Assembly (NCBI RefSeq): GCF_003287975.1
Contig: NZ_QMKQ01000003.1
Coordinates: forward strand, 219,587-283,586
DNA length: 64,000 nt
Source of the DNA: Arthrobacter sp. AQ5-05
GTDB taxonomy: Bacteria > Actinomycetota > Actinomycetes > Actinomycetales > Micrococcaceae
Reading direction: 5' to 3'
Part shown: piece by piece, positions 43,025 to 50,918 of the stretch
Position numbering within the stretch: the first letter of the stretch is position 1
Layout: each line of letters begins with the position of its first letter
Notes under the pieces: generated by a model
The model's database searches: none
Told to the model about the DNA's origin: nothing
What the model saw: the letters and a program-made list of their open reading frames with translations, nothing else
Made by a program: the position numbers and the translations under genes

Positions 43025-43144
43025 ACCGCCGTTTGGCCTCCGGAGCCCGCCCGTGAACCAAAGCTAGTCCCGGCAGGCCGATTCCCGCACTTTGCACGGC
43101 ATGGTTGGGGCATCCAGGGTGGATGGCTTGGGAAGGCATGGACC

Positions 43145-43639
43145 ATGGGGCTTTTTGGAACTGCTGGACGGGCCGCGGTCGCCGGTTCGGTCGTGGGCCG
43201 CGTCCAGCGCAAGCAACAGCAGCGGTTTGCCGCCAAGGATGCTGCGGCGGCAGGCGTGCCGGCCGTGCCAACGCAGGCTCCGGCAGCCGCGGCGTTGCAC
43301 GAGGCGGCACCCGTCGAATCGGAGACATCCCCGGTCGGCCTGACCGACCAAAAACTGGCCCCGCTCAAACAGCTCGGGGAACTGCTGGACGCGGGTGTGC
43401 CCACCGACGAGGAATTCCAGGGCAAAAAGGCCAGGATCCTGGCCCTGCAGCAGGACCGGGGAATGGCCCGGAGGGCTGTTCGCCTGCTGCACGGATGGGA
43501 GGGGGGGTTCCGCATCGTGTGGCGCCGCCCCTTCGTGCCTCAGGGGCAGTCGCGACGTTGGGCGCTCAACCCTTGCCGCCGGGGTGCCGGCCCGTTCCGT
43601 AGGCGATGCCGGGCTTGGGGTTGCCCACGAGCTGGCTGA
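43145..43639 (+). CDS. SHOCT-domain protein with a doubtful C-terminal extension
   Basis: The first 100 residues look real: MGLFGTAGRAAVAGSVVGRVQRKQQQRFAAK, an Ala/Pro-rich linker, then the SHOCT motif (LKQLGELLDAGVPTDEEFQGKKARIL). SHOCT domains are short helical hairpins found at the C-terminus of many small membrane or oligomeric proteins. The remaining 60 residues are Arg/Trp/Gly-rich and overlap the 3' end of the convergent deacetylase gene by 74 bases; they suggest a lost stop or indel, perhaps near the run of seven G at 43504. Function unknown. Confidence 0.6.
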   Translation: MGLFGTAGRAAVAGSVVGRVQRKQQQRFAAKDAAAAGVPAVPTQAPAAAALHEAAPVESETSPVGLTDQKLAPLKQLGELLDAGVPTDEEFQGKKARILALQQDRGMARRAVRLLHGWEGGFRIVWRRPFVPQGQSRRWALNPCRRGAGPFRRRCRAWGCPRAG

Positions 43640-44366
43640 CCGTGACGAAGTGGTAGCCCTGGGCGCCAAGGTCCGCCAGGATCTTGGGCATGGCCTCGAG
43701 GGTGGACTTGTGGATGTCATGCATCAGGACGATGGAGCCGGGCACGATCTTCTCTGCCGCCTTGGTGGTCTTCTTGGTGTCACGGGTCTTCCAGTCCAAG
43801 GTGTCCACGCTCCACAGGGCCACCGGCACGTCCAGCGACTTTTTCAGGCCCTTGGGGATCACCCCGTAGGGCGGCCGCACCAGTGTCGGCGCGGCACCGG
43901 TGGCCTTCTTGATGGCCTCCTCCGTCTTGCGCAGCTCGCGCTGCCCGGCAGCCAGGGACAGCTCGGTGAGGTCTTGGTGCGAGTAGGTGTGGTTGCCGAT
44001 CTCGTGCCCCGCGGCCACCTCGTCCCTGGCGATGCCGGGATGTTTTTCGACGTTCTTCCCAATGAGGAAGAACGTGGCCTTGGCGTTGTGCTCGTCCAGG
44101 AGCTTCAACAGTGCTTCGGTGTACGTTCCCGGGCCGTCGTCGAAGGTCAGGGCCACGCACTTGACCTTGCGGCAATCCGGCGCCGCGGGTGCGGGTGGCT
44201 TGGCGGCGGCCGGTGAATCGGCAGCGGTGCTTGGCTCGGCCCCCTGGCCCAACCGGTATCCGCTCCAGTGCTCGCTCAGCGGTGCTCCGCAACCGGCCAG
44301 GAAAAAGAGCAGCACCACGGAGGTGAGGAAGCGAAATGCGGTGGAGCGGGAAGCCATGATGACCAT
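43566..44366 (-). CDS. Polysaccharide deacetylase lipoprotein (NodB fold)
   Basis: A 266-residue predicted lipoprotein (signal ending in FLAGC) with a carbohydrate esterase 4 domain. Motifs in order: VALTFDDGPGTYT (catalytic Asp and metal ligand), GNHTYSHQDL (metal His pair), RPPYGVIP, WSVDTLDW and VLMHDIH. It should remove acetyl groups from peptidoglycan or another cell-wall sugar on the outer face. The start MVIMASR or MASR (nine bases later) is unsettled because neither has a good Shine-Dalgarno sequence. The C-terminus overlaps the SHOCT frame on the other strand. Confidence 0.92.
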   Translation of the reverse strand: MVIMASRSTAFRFLTSVVLLFFLAGCGAPLSEHWSGYRLGQGAEPSTAADSPAAAKPPAPAAPDCRKVKCVALTFDDGPGTYTEALLKLLDEHNAKATFFLIGKNVEKHPGIARDEVAAGHEIGNHTYSHQDLTELSLAAGQRELRKTEEAIKKATGAAPTLVRPPYGVIPKGLKKSLDVPVALWSVDTLDWKTRDTKKTTKAAEKIVPGSIVLMHDIHKSTLEAMPKILADLGAQGYHFVTVSQLVGNPKPGIAYGTGRHPGGKG

Positions 44367-44478
44367 GTTGCCGGTTTAACCTGCGAAGTTCCTCAACCGG
44401 TGCAGTGTTACGCCAGACGCGTGGCGGACCCGGGCCACGGCAGCAGCGCTGCGTGTAGCCGGAGTGGCAACGAATGTC

Positions 44479-44503
44479 ACTTAAGTTGAAGGTTCAAGTA
44501 AGT
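44479..44503. promoter_or_regulatory. Imperfect palindrome upstream of doxX-like gene
   Basis: Core TTGAA-GG-TTCAA with further partial matches outward. It lies about 105 bases before the DoxX start. MarR- or HxlR-type regulators often control DoxX genes through such sites; the regulator is not visible here. Confidence 0.35.
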
Positions 44504-44606
44504 TCGTGGCAGGGTTGTCTCCGGGACAAGGGCCGAAGGAATCGGCCCGCCGCACCCGCCCGCCAGCAGGCGGCCGGGTGCATTGAATCTACGTAAGGAT
44601 TTCCTG

Positions 44607-45035
44607 ATGGATGCTGCAACAAAGACCCCGGCCCTGGCCGCCACCGCACAAACCATGCTGCGCGTGGTGATTGGTTTCCTCTTTGCCGCCCACGGGTGGC
44701 AGAAGTACTTCCAATACACCCTCGACGGCACCACCGCGGCATTTGGCCAGATGGGCGTGCCGGCCGCCGGCCTGGTGGCCCCGGTGGTGGCAACGCTGGA
44801 GATCGCCGGAGGCATCGCCCTGGTGCTCGGCGTGCTCACCCGCGTCTTTGCCGTGCTGCTGACCGTGAACATGCTTGGCGCGCTGGTGTTGGTGCACGCG
44901 CCGGCCGGCGTGTTCGTCGAGGCAGGGGGCTTCGAGCTGGTGCTCGCCCTGGCGGCAGGTGCCGCGGCCATCGCGCTGCTGGGCCCGGGCCGGTTCTCCG
45001 TGGACAGGTTCATTCCGGCCCGCATCGCCGCATAG
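44607..45035 (+). CDS. DoxX-family membrane protein
   Basis: A 142-residue protein with four helices. The first segment MLRVVIGFLFAAHGWQKYFQY and the LVAPVVATLEIAGGIALVLGVLTRVFAVLL helix pair are characteristic of DoxX/SURF4 proteins. Members are linked to thiol-oxidative stress or quinone defence, sometimes as part of a membrane oxidoreductase complex. AAGGA precedes the ATG at 44607 (MDAATKTP); the in-frame start at 44583 is less likely. A strong terminator follows the stop. Confidence 0.85.
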   Translation: MDAATKTPALAATAQTMLRVVIGFLFAAHGWQKYFQYTLDGTTAAFGQMGVPAAGLVAPVVATLEIAGGIALVLGVLTRVFAVLLTVNMLGALVLVHAPAGVFVEAGGFELVLALAAGAAAIALLGPGRFSVDRFIPARIAA

Positions 45036-45052
45036 TCTCCGGGGCGCATGCG

Positions 45053-45101
45053 AGGACCCCCGTGGGCCCAGTTCAATTCCGGTTTCGTCCACGGGGGTCC
45101 T
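45053..45101. terminator. Terminator between doxX-like gene and metQ-like gene
   Basis: Perfect 13-bp arms (AGGACCCCCGTGG at 45053-45065, complement 45089-45101). It lies between convergent stops. Confidence 0.78.
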
Positions 45102-45115
45102 TGCCTGGGGGATGG

Positions 45116-46030
45116 CTACTTGGCGTCGATGGGGATCAAAAGATCCTTGACGGCCGGGTCGGTGCGCAGGAACTCCTGCACCGCCGGATCCTGGAATGCC
45201 GCCACCAGGCTCTTCACATTTTCGGTGTCGGCGAATTCGGTGCCGATGGTCAGCTGCCCGGCAAACTCGTCCGGGGCCGCCGGGGCGAAGATCTGCTGCC
45301 TCAGCGGAACCTTGGCCGAGACGTAGTACTCGGTGTAGCCGACCGCGGCATCAAGGTCGGGCAGCGAGCGCGACTGGGCGGCGAAGTCCAGCAGCTTGAA
45401 CTTGATGCCCTTGGGGTTTTCCGCGATGTCCTTTTGCGTGGCCTTCCACTTGTCCATCGAGGGGTCGAGCTTGATCAGCCCGGCGCGTTCCAGCAGCCAC
45501 AGGCCCTGTGCTTCGTTGGCGGGGTCGGAGTACAGGGAAATGGTGGCCCCATCAGGGATCTCGTCGACAGACTTGTACTTCTCGCTCCAGATCCCGAATC
45601 CCCAGCGGAAGACCGGGGTGGCCGCGGCGAGCTTGAAGTCGGGATTGGCCTCCAGCACCTGGGAGAGCCAGAGCTTGTGCTGGTAGATGGTTCCGGCGAC
45701 CTCGCCGGTGGACACCGCCCGGTTCAGCGTCGTCGAATCGGCCAGCCCCTTGAAGGCCACGTTGATGCCGTACTTGGGTGCAACATTTTCGGCCACGAAG
45801 TTCACCAGGGCTTGCTCGGCGTGGTTGCCCTCGGCGGTGACCACGGTCAACGTGGCCCCGGCAACGGTGTTCGGCGACTGGGTGTCCGCGTTGGAGCCGA
45901 TGATCGCGCCCGCCGTGATGGCTGCGGCCAAAGCGATGGCGGCCAGGGTCCAGGGCCACTTCTTGTGCTTTTGGATGGTGAAGCCGTGGGATTCGCTCAC
46001 TGGCTTGGTCTCGGGATCTGTGATGGTCAT
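45116..46030 (-). CDS. metQ: MetQ/NlpA-family substrate-binding protein, membrane-anchored
   Basis: A 304-residue binding protein of the methionine ABC family. A helix at about residues 24-45 (WPWTLAAIALAAAITAGAIIG) anchors it; no lipobox Cys is present, unusual for a Gram-positive MetQ. The mature part has TVVTAEGNHAEQALVNFVAENVAPKYGI, GTIYQHKLWLSQVLEAN, ISLYSDPANEAQGLWLLERAGLIKL and AVGYTEYYV. It should capture methionine or a related compound for the MetN/MetI pair encoded just upstream. A GC-rich repeat separates it from the permease gene. Confidence 0.85.
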   Translation of the reverse strand: MTITDPETKPVSESHGFTIQKHKKWPWTLAAIALAAAITAGAIIGSNADTQSPNTVAGATLTVVTAEGNHAEQALVNFVAENVAPKYGINVAFKGLADSTTLNRAVSTGEVAGTIYQHKLWLSQVLEANPDFKLAAATPVFRWGFGIWSEKYKSVDEIPDGATISLYSDPANEAQGLWLLERAGLIKLDPSMDKWKATQKDIAENPKGIKFKLLDFAAQSRSLPDLDAAVGYTEYYVSAKVPLRQQIFAPAAPDEFAGQLTIGTEFADTENVKSLVAAFQDPAVQEFLRTDPAVKDLLIPIDAK

Positions 46031-46091
46031 GGGGGAACTGCCTTTCGGGCGCGGGAGTGAACAAGCGATTGCTGGTCGGGAGCAGGAGGAT

Positions 46092-46133
46092 TGCCCGGGC
46101 CCGGGCCCGGGCCTGGGCCCGGGGGCGGGGGCG
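46092..46133. repeat. GC-rich (CCCGGG)n stretch between metI and metQ
   Basis: An almost uninterrupted run of CCCGGG units in the 120-base metI-metQ gap. In RNA it would fold into a very stable stem. Confidence 0.6.
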
Positions 46134-46150
46134 GCGCGGTGCCGGGTTCG

Positions 46151-46870
46151 CTAGGCCCGGCGGCGCAGGTGCGGCGTGGTGGCTCTGACCAGGGCGTCTC
46201 CGCCGACTTGGACGATGGTGACCATCGCGATCAGCAGGAGCACGGTGGCCAGCATGACCGTCTGGTCGAAGCGCTGGTAGCCGTAGGTGACGGCGACGTA
46301 GCCGATGCCGCCGGCGCCGATGGTCCCGGCGATGGCCGAGTACTCGATCATCGCGATGGTATTGATGGTCAGCCCGCCCAGGATCGCCGGGACGGCCTCG
46401 CCCAGCTGCGCGGTGCGGATGATCTGCAGCGGGGATCCGCCCGAGGCCCGGGCGGCGGCGGTGACCGAGCGCGGGACATCGCGCAAACAGTTCTCCACGA
46501 GCCGGGCGAAGAACGGGATGCCGGCCAGCGACATGGGAACCACGGCGGCGGCAATGCCGATGTTGGTGCCGGTGACAAAGCGGGTGAATGGGACGATCGC
46601 GGCCATCAGCACCAGGAACGGCAGGGACCGGCCGATGTTCACGATCCAGCTGAGCACCGAATAGGTGCCGCGGTGCTCGAAGAGCCCTCCGGGAGCCATG
46701 TTGTGCAGGGCGACGGCGATCGGGGTTCCCAGGGAAACGACGACCAGCATCACGATGCCCACCATGGCCAGGGTCTCGCCCAGGGCCGGGACCAGCAACG
46801 CCGGAAGTTCCGGCAGGGGAGTGTCGGCCAGGGCGCGGATCTGCACCGCGGCGGAAATGTTCAGGCCCAT
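46151..46870 (-). CDS. metI: MetI-family ABC permease
   Basis: A 239-residue permease with about five to six helices. The EAA motif lies in VTAAARASGGSPLQIIRTAQLGEAVPAILGG, and VNIGRSLPFLVLMAAIVPFTRFVTGT is typical of MetI. It forms the channel of the methionine importer. The ATG at 46870 overlaps the metN stop by ten bases. Confidence 0.92.
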   Translation of the reverse strand: MGLNISAAVQIRALADTPLPELPALLVPALGETLAMVGIVMLVVVSLGTPIAVALHNMAPGGLFEHRGTYSVLSWIVNIGRSLPFLVLMAAIVPFTRFVTGTNIGIAAAVVPMSLAGIPFFARLVENCLRDVPRSVTAAARASGGSPLQIIRTAQLGEAVPAILGGLTINTIAMIEYSAIAGTIGAGGIGYVAVTYGYQRFDQTVMLATVLLLIAMVTIVQVGGDALVRATTPHLRRRA

Positions 46871-47895
46871 TGGAGTTCCTCCGTGGCTCGGGTTGCGGGT
46901 GTGGAAGGATGCGGGTCGGCGGCGCGGGGGACCGCACGCAGCCCGTAACGGGCGAAGGCCGCGGCTGCCAGACGCTCGGGGGAGCGGAGCCCGACGGTGG
47001 CGTTGCCGGTGCTGGTCCCGCCGATGGACTGGATGGTGGCGGCCAGCAGGGCTGCCGGCTCGCCGAGGTCTGTCGAGATCCGTTGCAGCCAGTCCGCCGG
47101 GACGGAGCGCGAATCGTAGGTCACGTGCCAGGCCCGTGACCCGGCCGCCGGATCGGCCGAAGACAGCTGCGGCTGCAGGGCCCGGCCAAGGATCGAGTCG
47201 TGGTCGGTGAGCAGATCCACCAGGGAACCCTGCTCGGCGATGCGTCCGTGCTCCAGCCGGGCCGCGGAGTCGGCCACGTGCAGCACGGTGTCCATTTCAT
47301 GGGTGATGAACACGACCGCCAAATCCAGGTCATCGCGCAGCTGGCGCAGCAGTGCGACGACCGAGCGGGTGGTTTCCGGGTCCAGGCCGGAGGTCGCCTC
47401 GTCGGAGAGGAGCACCGAGGGACGCAGCGCCAGGGCGCGGGCGATGCCCACGCGCTGGAGCTGTCCGCCGGACAGCTCGAATGGGTAGTGGTTGGCGCGG
47501 TGCGACAGCCCGACGCGTTCGAGCAGCTCGGCAACCCGCGCCGCGGTCTCCGCCGGGGTCACCCCCAGATACTGGAGCGGCAGGGCAATGTTCTGCGCCG
47601 CGGTGCGGCGCGAGAGCAGGCTGGCGGATTGGAAGATGGTGCCGATACGTCGCCGGGCGACCCGCAGCCTGCGTTCGGGGAGGCGTGCGAGGTCCTCGCC
47701 GTTGACGATGACCTGCCCGGAGGTGGGGCGTTCGAGCAGGTTGATGCACTGGGCCAGGGTCGACTTGCCGGCGCCCGAGGGGCCCACGACGGCCAGGATC
47801 TGGCCGGTGGCGACCTCGATGTCGAGGCCGTCGAGCACCGTGACGGCGCTGTCCCCGTGTCCGTAGACCTTGGTGAGGTTCTTCAGGCTGATCAT
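46861..47895 (-). CDS. metN: MetN-family ABC transporter ATPase
   Basis: A 344-residue ATPase with Walker A GPSGAGKST, Q-loop IFQSASLLSRRT, signature ELSGGQLQRVGIARAL, Walker B VLLSDEATSGLD and switch His in ITHEMDTVLH. The C-terminal 90 residues (HVTYDSRSVPADWLQRISTDLGEPAALLAATIQSIGGTSTGNATVGL) form a NIL domain, which inhibits MetNI when methionine is high inside the cell. The ATG at 47895 begins with MISLKNLTKVYG; the frame to 47985 upstream is leader. It is the first gene of the metN-metI-metQ operon. Confidence 0.93.
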   Translation of the reverse strand: MISLKNLTKVYGHGDSAVTVLDGLDIEVATGQILAVVGPSGAGKSTLAQCINLLERPTSGQVIVNGEDLARLPERRLRVARRRIGTIFQSASLLSRRTAAQNIALPLQYLGVTPAETAARVAELLERVGLSHRANHYPFELSGGQLQRVGIARALALRPSVLLSDEATSGLDPETTRSVVALLRQLRDDLDLAVVFITHEMDTVLHVADSAARLEHGRIAEQGSLVDLLTDHDSILGRALQPQLSSADPAAGSRAWHVTYDSRSVPADWLQRISTDLGEPAALLAATIQSIGGTSTGNATVGLRSPERLAAAAFARYGLRAVPRAADPHPSTPATRATEELQWA

Positions 47896-48195
47896 GCGTT
47901 CGGCTCTCCGTGCTGGCGTGGCACCGTGGGGTGCCATCGGGTTTTCGGGCTCCGGCCCGGCGGTCGGCGCCGGGGGATGAACCATTGTGTGCCGGAGGAA
48001 AAGGGCCGTGCCACGGGTCGTTCACACGATGGAACCCAGCGACTTCTTGCGTCATCTGCGGGACCTGTTTCCGGGCCCTTGCCGTGTCGGGGAGACGGCG
48101 GCGGCACCCATCCCGACTTTCTCCGTCATGTTCGGGCGACGCCGGGCCCGGGCATGGTAACGGTCGACGCGACGGCGGCCAGGCCGGGTCGGTGA
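47896..48195. other. Leader of the metN operon and space to the paaA promoter
   Basis: About 300 bases with no gene. On the metN side are two stable hairpins, 47919-47936 (TGGCACC arms) and 47956-47974 (CCCGGCG arms), close to the metN start. Methionine genes in actinobacteria may use SAM riboswitches, but I do not recognise a SAM-I, SAM-II or SAM-IV core here. Confidence 0.35.
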
Positions 48196-48240
48196 TTGAC
48201 GAAAAGGCGGTCGTCCGCATATCCTGAACGAACGGTCAGT
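48196..48240 (+). promoter_or_regulatory. paaA promoter with candidate PaaR operator
   Basis: -35 TTGACG (48196-48201), 18 bases, -10 TATCCT (48220-48225). Directly after it lies AACGAACGGTCAGT (48227-48240), an exact match to the right half of the PaaR-type motif. A repressor bound there would block initiation. Confidence 0.6.
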
Positions 48241-48272
48241 AAATAATTCTTTGTCACAGTGAGGTGAGCACT

Positions 48273-49262
48273 ATGGCTGCACAGCAAGAAAGCGGCGGAT
48301 CGCTATCCGCGGTACTTTCTCCTGAGGAGCAAGCAGGGCAGGATCGGTTCAACCAGATCATTGCCGACGATTCGCGCATCGAACCGCGCGACTGGATGCC
48401 CGAGGCATACCGCAAGACCCTGACGCGGCAGATGTCGCAGCACGCGCACTCCGAGATCATCGGCATGCAGCCCGAGGCCAACTGGATCACCCGGGCTCCG
48501 TCGCTGAAGCGAAAGGCCATCCTGATGGCCAAGGTGCAGGACGAAGCCGGCCACGGACTCTACCTGTACTCCGGCACCGAGACCCTGGGAACCCCGCGCG
48601 ATGTGCTCAACGAGCAGCTGATGACGGGCAAGGCCAAGTACTCCTCGATCTTCAACTACCCGGCACGCTCCTGGGCGGACATGGGCGCGATTGGCTGGCT
48701 GGTCGACGGCGCAGCCATCGCCAACCAGGTCCCGCTGTGCCGCGCCTCCTACGGCCCCTACGGCCGGGCCATGGTGCGCATCTGCAAGGAGGAATCCTTT
48801 CACCAGCGCCAGGGTTTCGAGATCCTGCTGGAGCTGGCCAACGGCACGCAGGCGCAGAAGAAGATGGCGCAGGATGCCATCAACCGCTTCTACGCCCCGT
48901 CACTGATGATGTTCGGACCCCCGGATTCCGATTCCCCGAACTCGGGGCAGTCCACCGCGTGGAAGATCAAGCGGTTCTCCAACGACGAATTGCGCCAGCG
49001 CTTCGTGGGCATGATCGCCGAGCAGGTCAAGGTCCTGGGCCTGACCCTTCCTGACCCGGAGTTGCGCTTCGACGCGGAAACCGGGACCTGGATCCACATG
49101 GAACTGGACTGGGTCGAGTTCAAGGCAGTCATCGCCGGCAACGGGCCCTGCAACGCGCAGCGCCTGCAGCGCCGCCGCGATGCCCACAACGAAGGCGCCT
49201 GGGTGCGCGAAGCTGCCGCGGCATACGCGGCAAAGATGGCTCGAAAGACCGAGGTTGCATAG
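48273..49262 (+). CDS. paaA: Phenylacetyl-CoA 1,2-epoxidase subunit PaaA
   Basis: A 329-residue catalytic subunit of the diiron multicomponent epoxidase. The ferritin-like four-helix core shows [15 protein letters not shown] and [21 protein letters not shown], the ExxH-type iron ligands. With PaaC it forms the oxygenase that turns phenylacetyl-CoA into the ring 1,2-epoxide. The ATG at 48273 is preceded by GAGGTGAG; GTG 48264 is less likely. It opens paaABCDE and its promoter carries a candidate PaaR site. Confidence 0.96.
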   Translation: MAAQQESGGSLSAVLSPEEQAGQDRFNQIIADDSRIEPRDWMPEAYRKTLTRQMSQHAHSEIIGMQPEANWITRAPSLKRKAILMAKVQDEAGHGLYLYSGTETLGTPRDVLNEQLMTGKAKYSSIFNYPARSWADMGAIGWLVDGAAIANQVPLCRASYGPYGRAMVRICKEESFHQRQGFEILLELANGTQAQKKMAQDAINRFYAPSLMMFGPPDSDSPNSGQSTAWKIKRFSNDELRQRFVGMIAEQVKVLGLTLPDPELRFDAETGTWIHMELDWVEFKAVIAGNGPCNAQRLQRRRDAHNEGAWVREAAAAYAAKMARKTEVA

Positions 49263-49265
49263 ATC

Positions 49266-49559
49266 ATGACCGAAACACACGGCACCTGGCCGCTCTGGGA
49301 AGTTTTCGTCCGTTCCTCCCGAGGGCTCTCGCACGTCCACGCAGGATCCCTGCACGCACCGGACGCGGAGATGGCGTTGAAGAACGCCCGGGACCTGTAC
49401 ACCCGCCGCAACGAAGGCATTTCGCTGTGGGTCGTGGCCAGCACCGACATCATCGCCTCCGACCCCGACGCCAAGGGCATGTACTTCGAGTCCCCCCAGG
49501 GCAAGGACTACCGCCACGCAACGTACTACACCAAGAGTGAGGGCGTGAAGCACCTGTGA
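49266..49559 (+). CDS. paaB: Phenylacetyl-CoA epoxidase subunit PaaB
   Basis: A 97-residue small subunit (WPLWEVFVRSSRGLSHVHAGSLHAPDAEMALKNARDLYTRRNEGISLWVV). PaaB bridges the two PaaAC heterodimers into the larger complex. It begins three bases after the paaA stop and its stop overlaps the paaC start (GTGA). Confidence 0.95.
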   Translation: MTETHGTWPLWEVFVRSSRGLSHVHAGSLHAPDAEMALKNARDLYTRRNEGISLWVVASTDIIASDPDAKGMYFESPQGKDYRHATYYTKSEGVKHL

Positions 49560-50416
49560 GCGCACACGACATCGACCATTCGCTGGATTCCTTCGGCGAC
49601 GCCACGGCCTCTGCCACCCGCGTCACACCGGGCAACGCCCTGCGCCCCGAGGACATCGCGATCCAGCAGGAGAAGCCGACCGACCTGGTCGCGCAGTACG
49701 CGGTTCGCCTGGGTGACGACGCATTGATCCTGGCGCAGCGCCTCTCGCACTGGATCTCCCGCGGACCGGAACTCGAGGAAGACATCGCCTTGGGGAACAT
49801 CGCCCTGGACCAGCTGGGCCACGCCCGCTCTTTCCTCACCTACGCCGGCAAGGCCTGGGACAAGACCGAGGACGATTTGGCCTACTGGCGCGAGGAAGAA
49901 GACTTCCGCTCGCTGCACATCGTCGAACAGCCCAACGGCGACTTCGGCGTGACCATCATGCGCCAGCTGATCATCTCCATCTACCAGCACCTGCTCTACA
50001 CCGAGCTGCTGCAGTCCTCCGACCCGACGATTGCGGCGATTTCCGCCAAGGCCGTCAAGGAGGTCGACTACCACCGCGACCACGCCATCGCCTGGACCCT
50101 GCGCCTGGGCATGGGTACCGAGGAATCGGCCCGCCGCATGCGCCACGCCCTGGCTGTGCTCTGGCCCTACGTGGGGGAGATCTTCGAGGACGAGGAACTG
50201 CATACCGCGCTCGGCGACGTCGCCGTGGCGCCCTCGACCCTGCGCGCCGCCTGGGACGAGGATTTCGCCTCCGTCTTGTCCGATGCCGGGCTCGAGGTAC
50301 CAACCGTTCCGTACGCAATGGCACGGGGCCGGCGCGGCGAGCACTCCGAGCACCTTGGCTTCATCCTGGCCGAGATGCAGGTGCTGGCCCGCAAGCACCC
50401 CGGCGCCACCTGGTAA
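49556..50416 (+). CDS. paaC: Phenylacetyl-CoA epoxidase subunit PaaC
   Basis: A 286-residue structural subunit with the same ferritin-like fold as PaaA but without a complete diiron site. LSHWISRGPELEEDIALGNIALDQLGHARSFLTYAGK and REEEDFRSLHIVEQPNGDFG are conserved family segments. It stabilises PaaA. The GTG start at 49556 overlaps the paaB stop, showing coupling. Confidence 0.95.
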   Translation: MSAHDIDHSLDSFGDATASATRVTPGNALRPEDIAIQQEKPTDLVAQYAVRLGDDALILAQRLSHWISRGPELEEDIALGNIALDQLGHARSFLTYAGKAWDKTEDDLAYWREEEDFRSLHIVEQPNGDFGVTIMRQLIISIYQHLLYTELLQSSDPTIAAISAKAVKEVDYHRDHAIAWTLRLGMGTEESARRMRHALAVLWPYVGEIFEDEELHTALGDVAVAPSTLRAAWDEDFASVLSDAGLEVPTVPYAMARGRRGEHSEHLGFILAEMQVLARKHPGATW

Positions 50417-50432
50417 GCAAAGGACACAAGAC

Positions 50433-50918
50433 ATGATTGCCACCATCGCCGAGCTCCGTGAGATCGCCTCGCGCGTCACCGACCCCGAGATCCCTGTGCT
50501 CACCATCGCGGATCTGGGGATCCTGCGGGATGTGGAAATGGAGGATGGCACAGTGGTTGTCACCATCACGCCCACCTACTCCGGATGCCCGGCGATGGAC
50601 GCAATCACCGAGGACCTCGGAATCGTCTTCAAGGAATCCGGATACGACAATGTCCGGGTCAACCTCGTCCTGTCCCCGGCCTGGAGCACCGACTGGATGA
50701 CCGAGTCGGGCAAGACCAAGCTGGAGGCCTACGGCATTGCCCCGCCCACGGGCACCGGCCACCGCGGCCCGGTGACCTTGGGGCTGGCCGTGAAGTGCCC
50801 GCAGTGCCATTCGCTCAATACCAAGGAACTTTCCCGCTTTGGTTCCACCGCCTGCAAGTCCATGTACCAATGCAAGGACTGCCTGGAACCCTTCGACTAC
50901 TTCAAGGTGCTCTCATGA
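50433..50918 (+). CDS. paaD: Phenylacetyl-CoA epoxidase assembly factor PaaD
   Basis: A 161-residue protein with an N-terminal MIP18/DUF59 domain (DPEIPVLTIADLGILRDVEMEDGTVVVTITPTYSGCPAMDAI) and a C-terminal zinc ribbon (KCPQCHSLNTKELSRFG, MYQCKDCLEPFDYFK). PaaD is needed for iron-sulfur cluster maturation of the epoxidase reductase. AAGGA precedes the ATG; the stop overlaps the paaE start (ATGA). Confidence 0.95.
   Translation: MIATIAELREIASRVTDPEIPVLTIADLGILRDVEMEDGTVVVTITPTYSGCPAMDAITEDLGIVFKESGYDNVRVNLVLSPAWSTDWMTESGKTKLEAYGIAPPTGTGHRGPVTLGLAVKCPQCHSLNTKELSRFGSTACKSMYQCKDCLEPFDYFKVLS

Noticed and set aside
47896..48195. SAM riboswitch upstream of metN
   Set aside because: The hairpins present do not match the SAM-I, SAM-II or SAM-IV cores that I can recall, so it is listed only as an unclassified leader.
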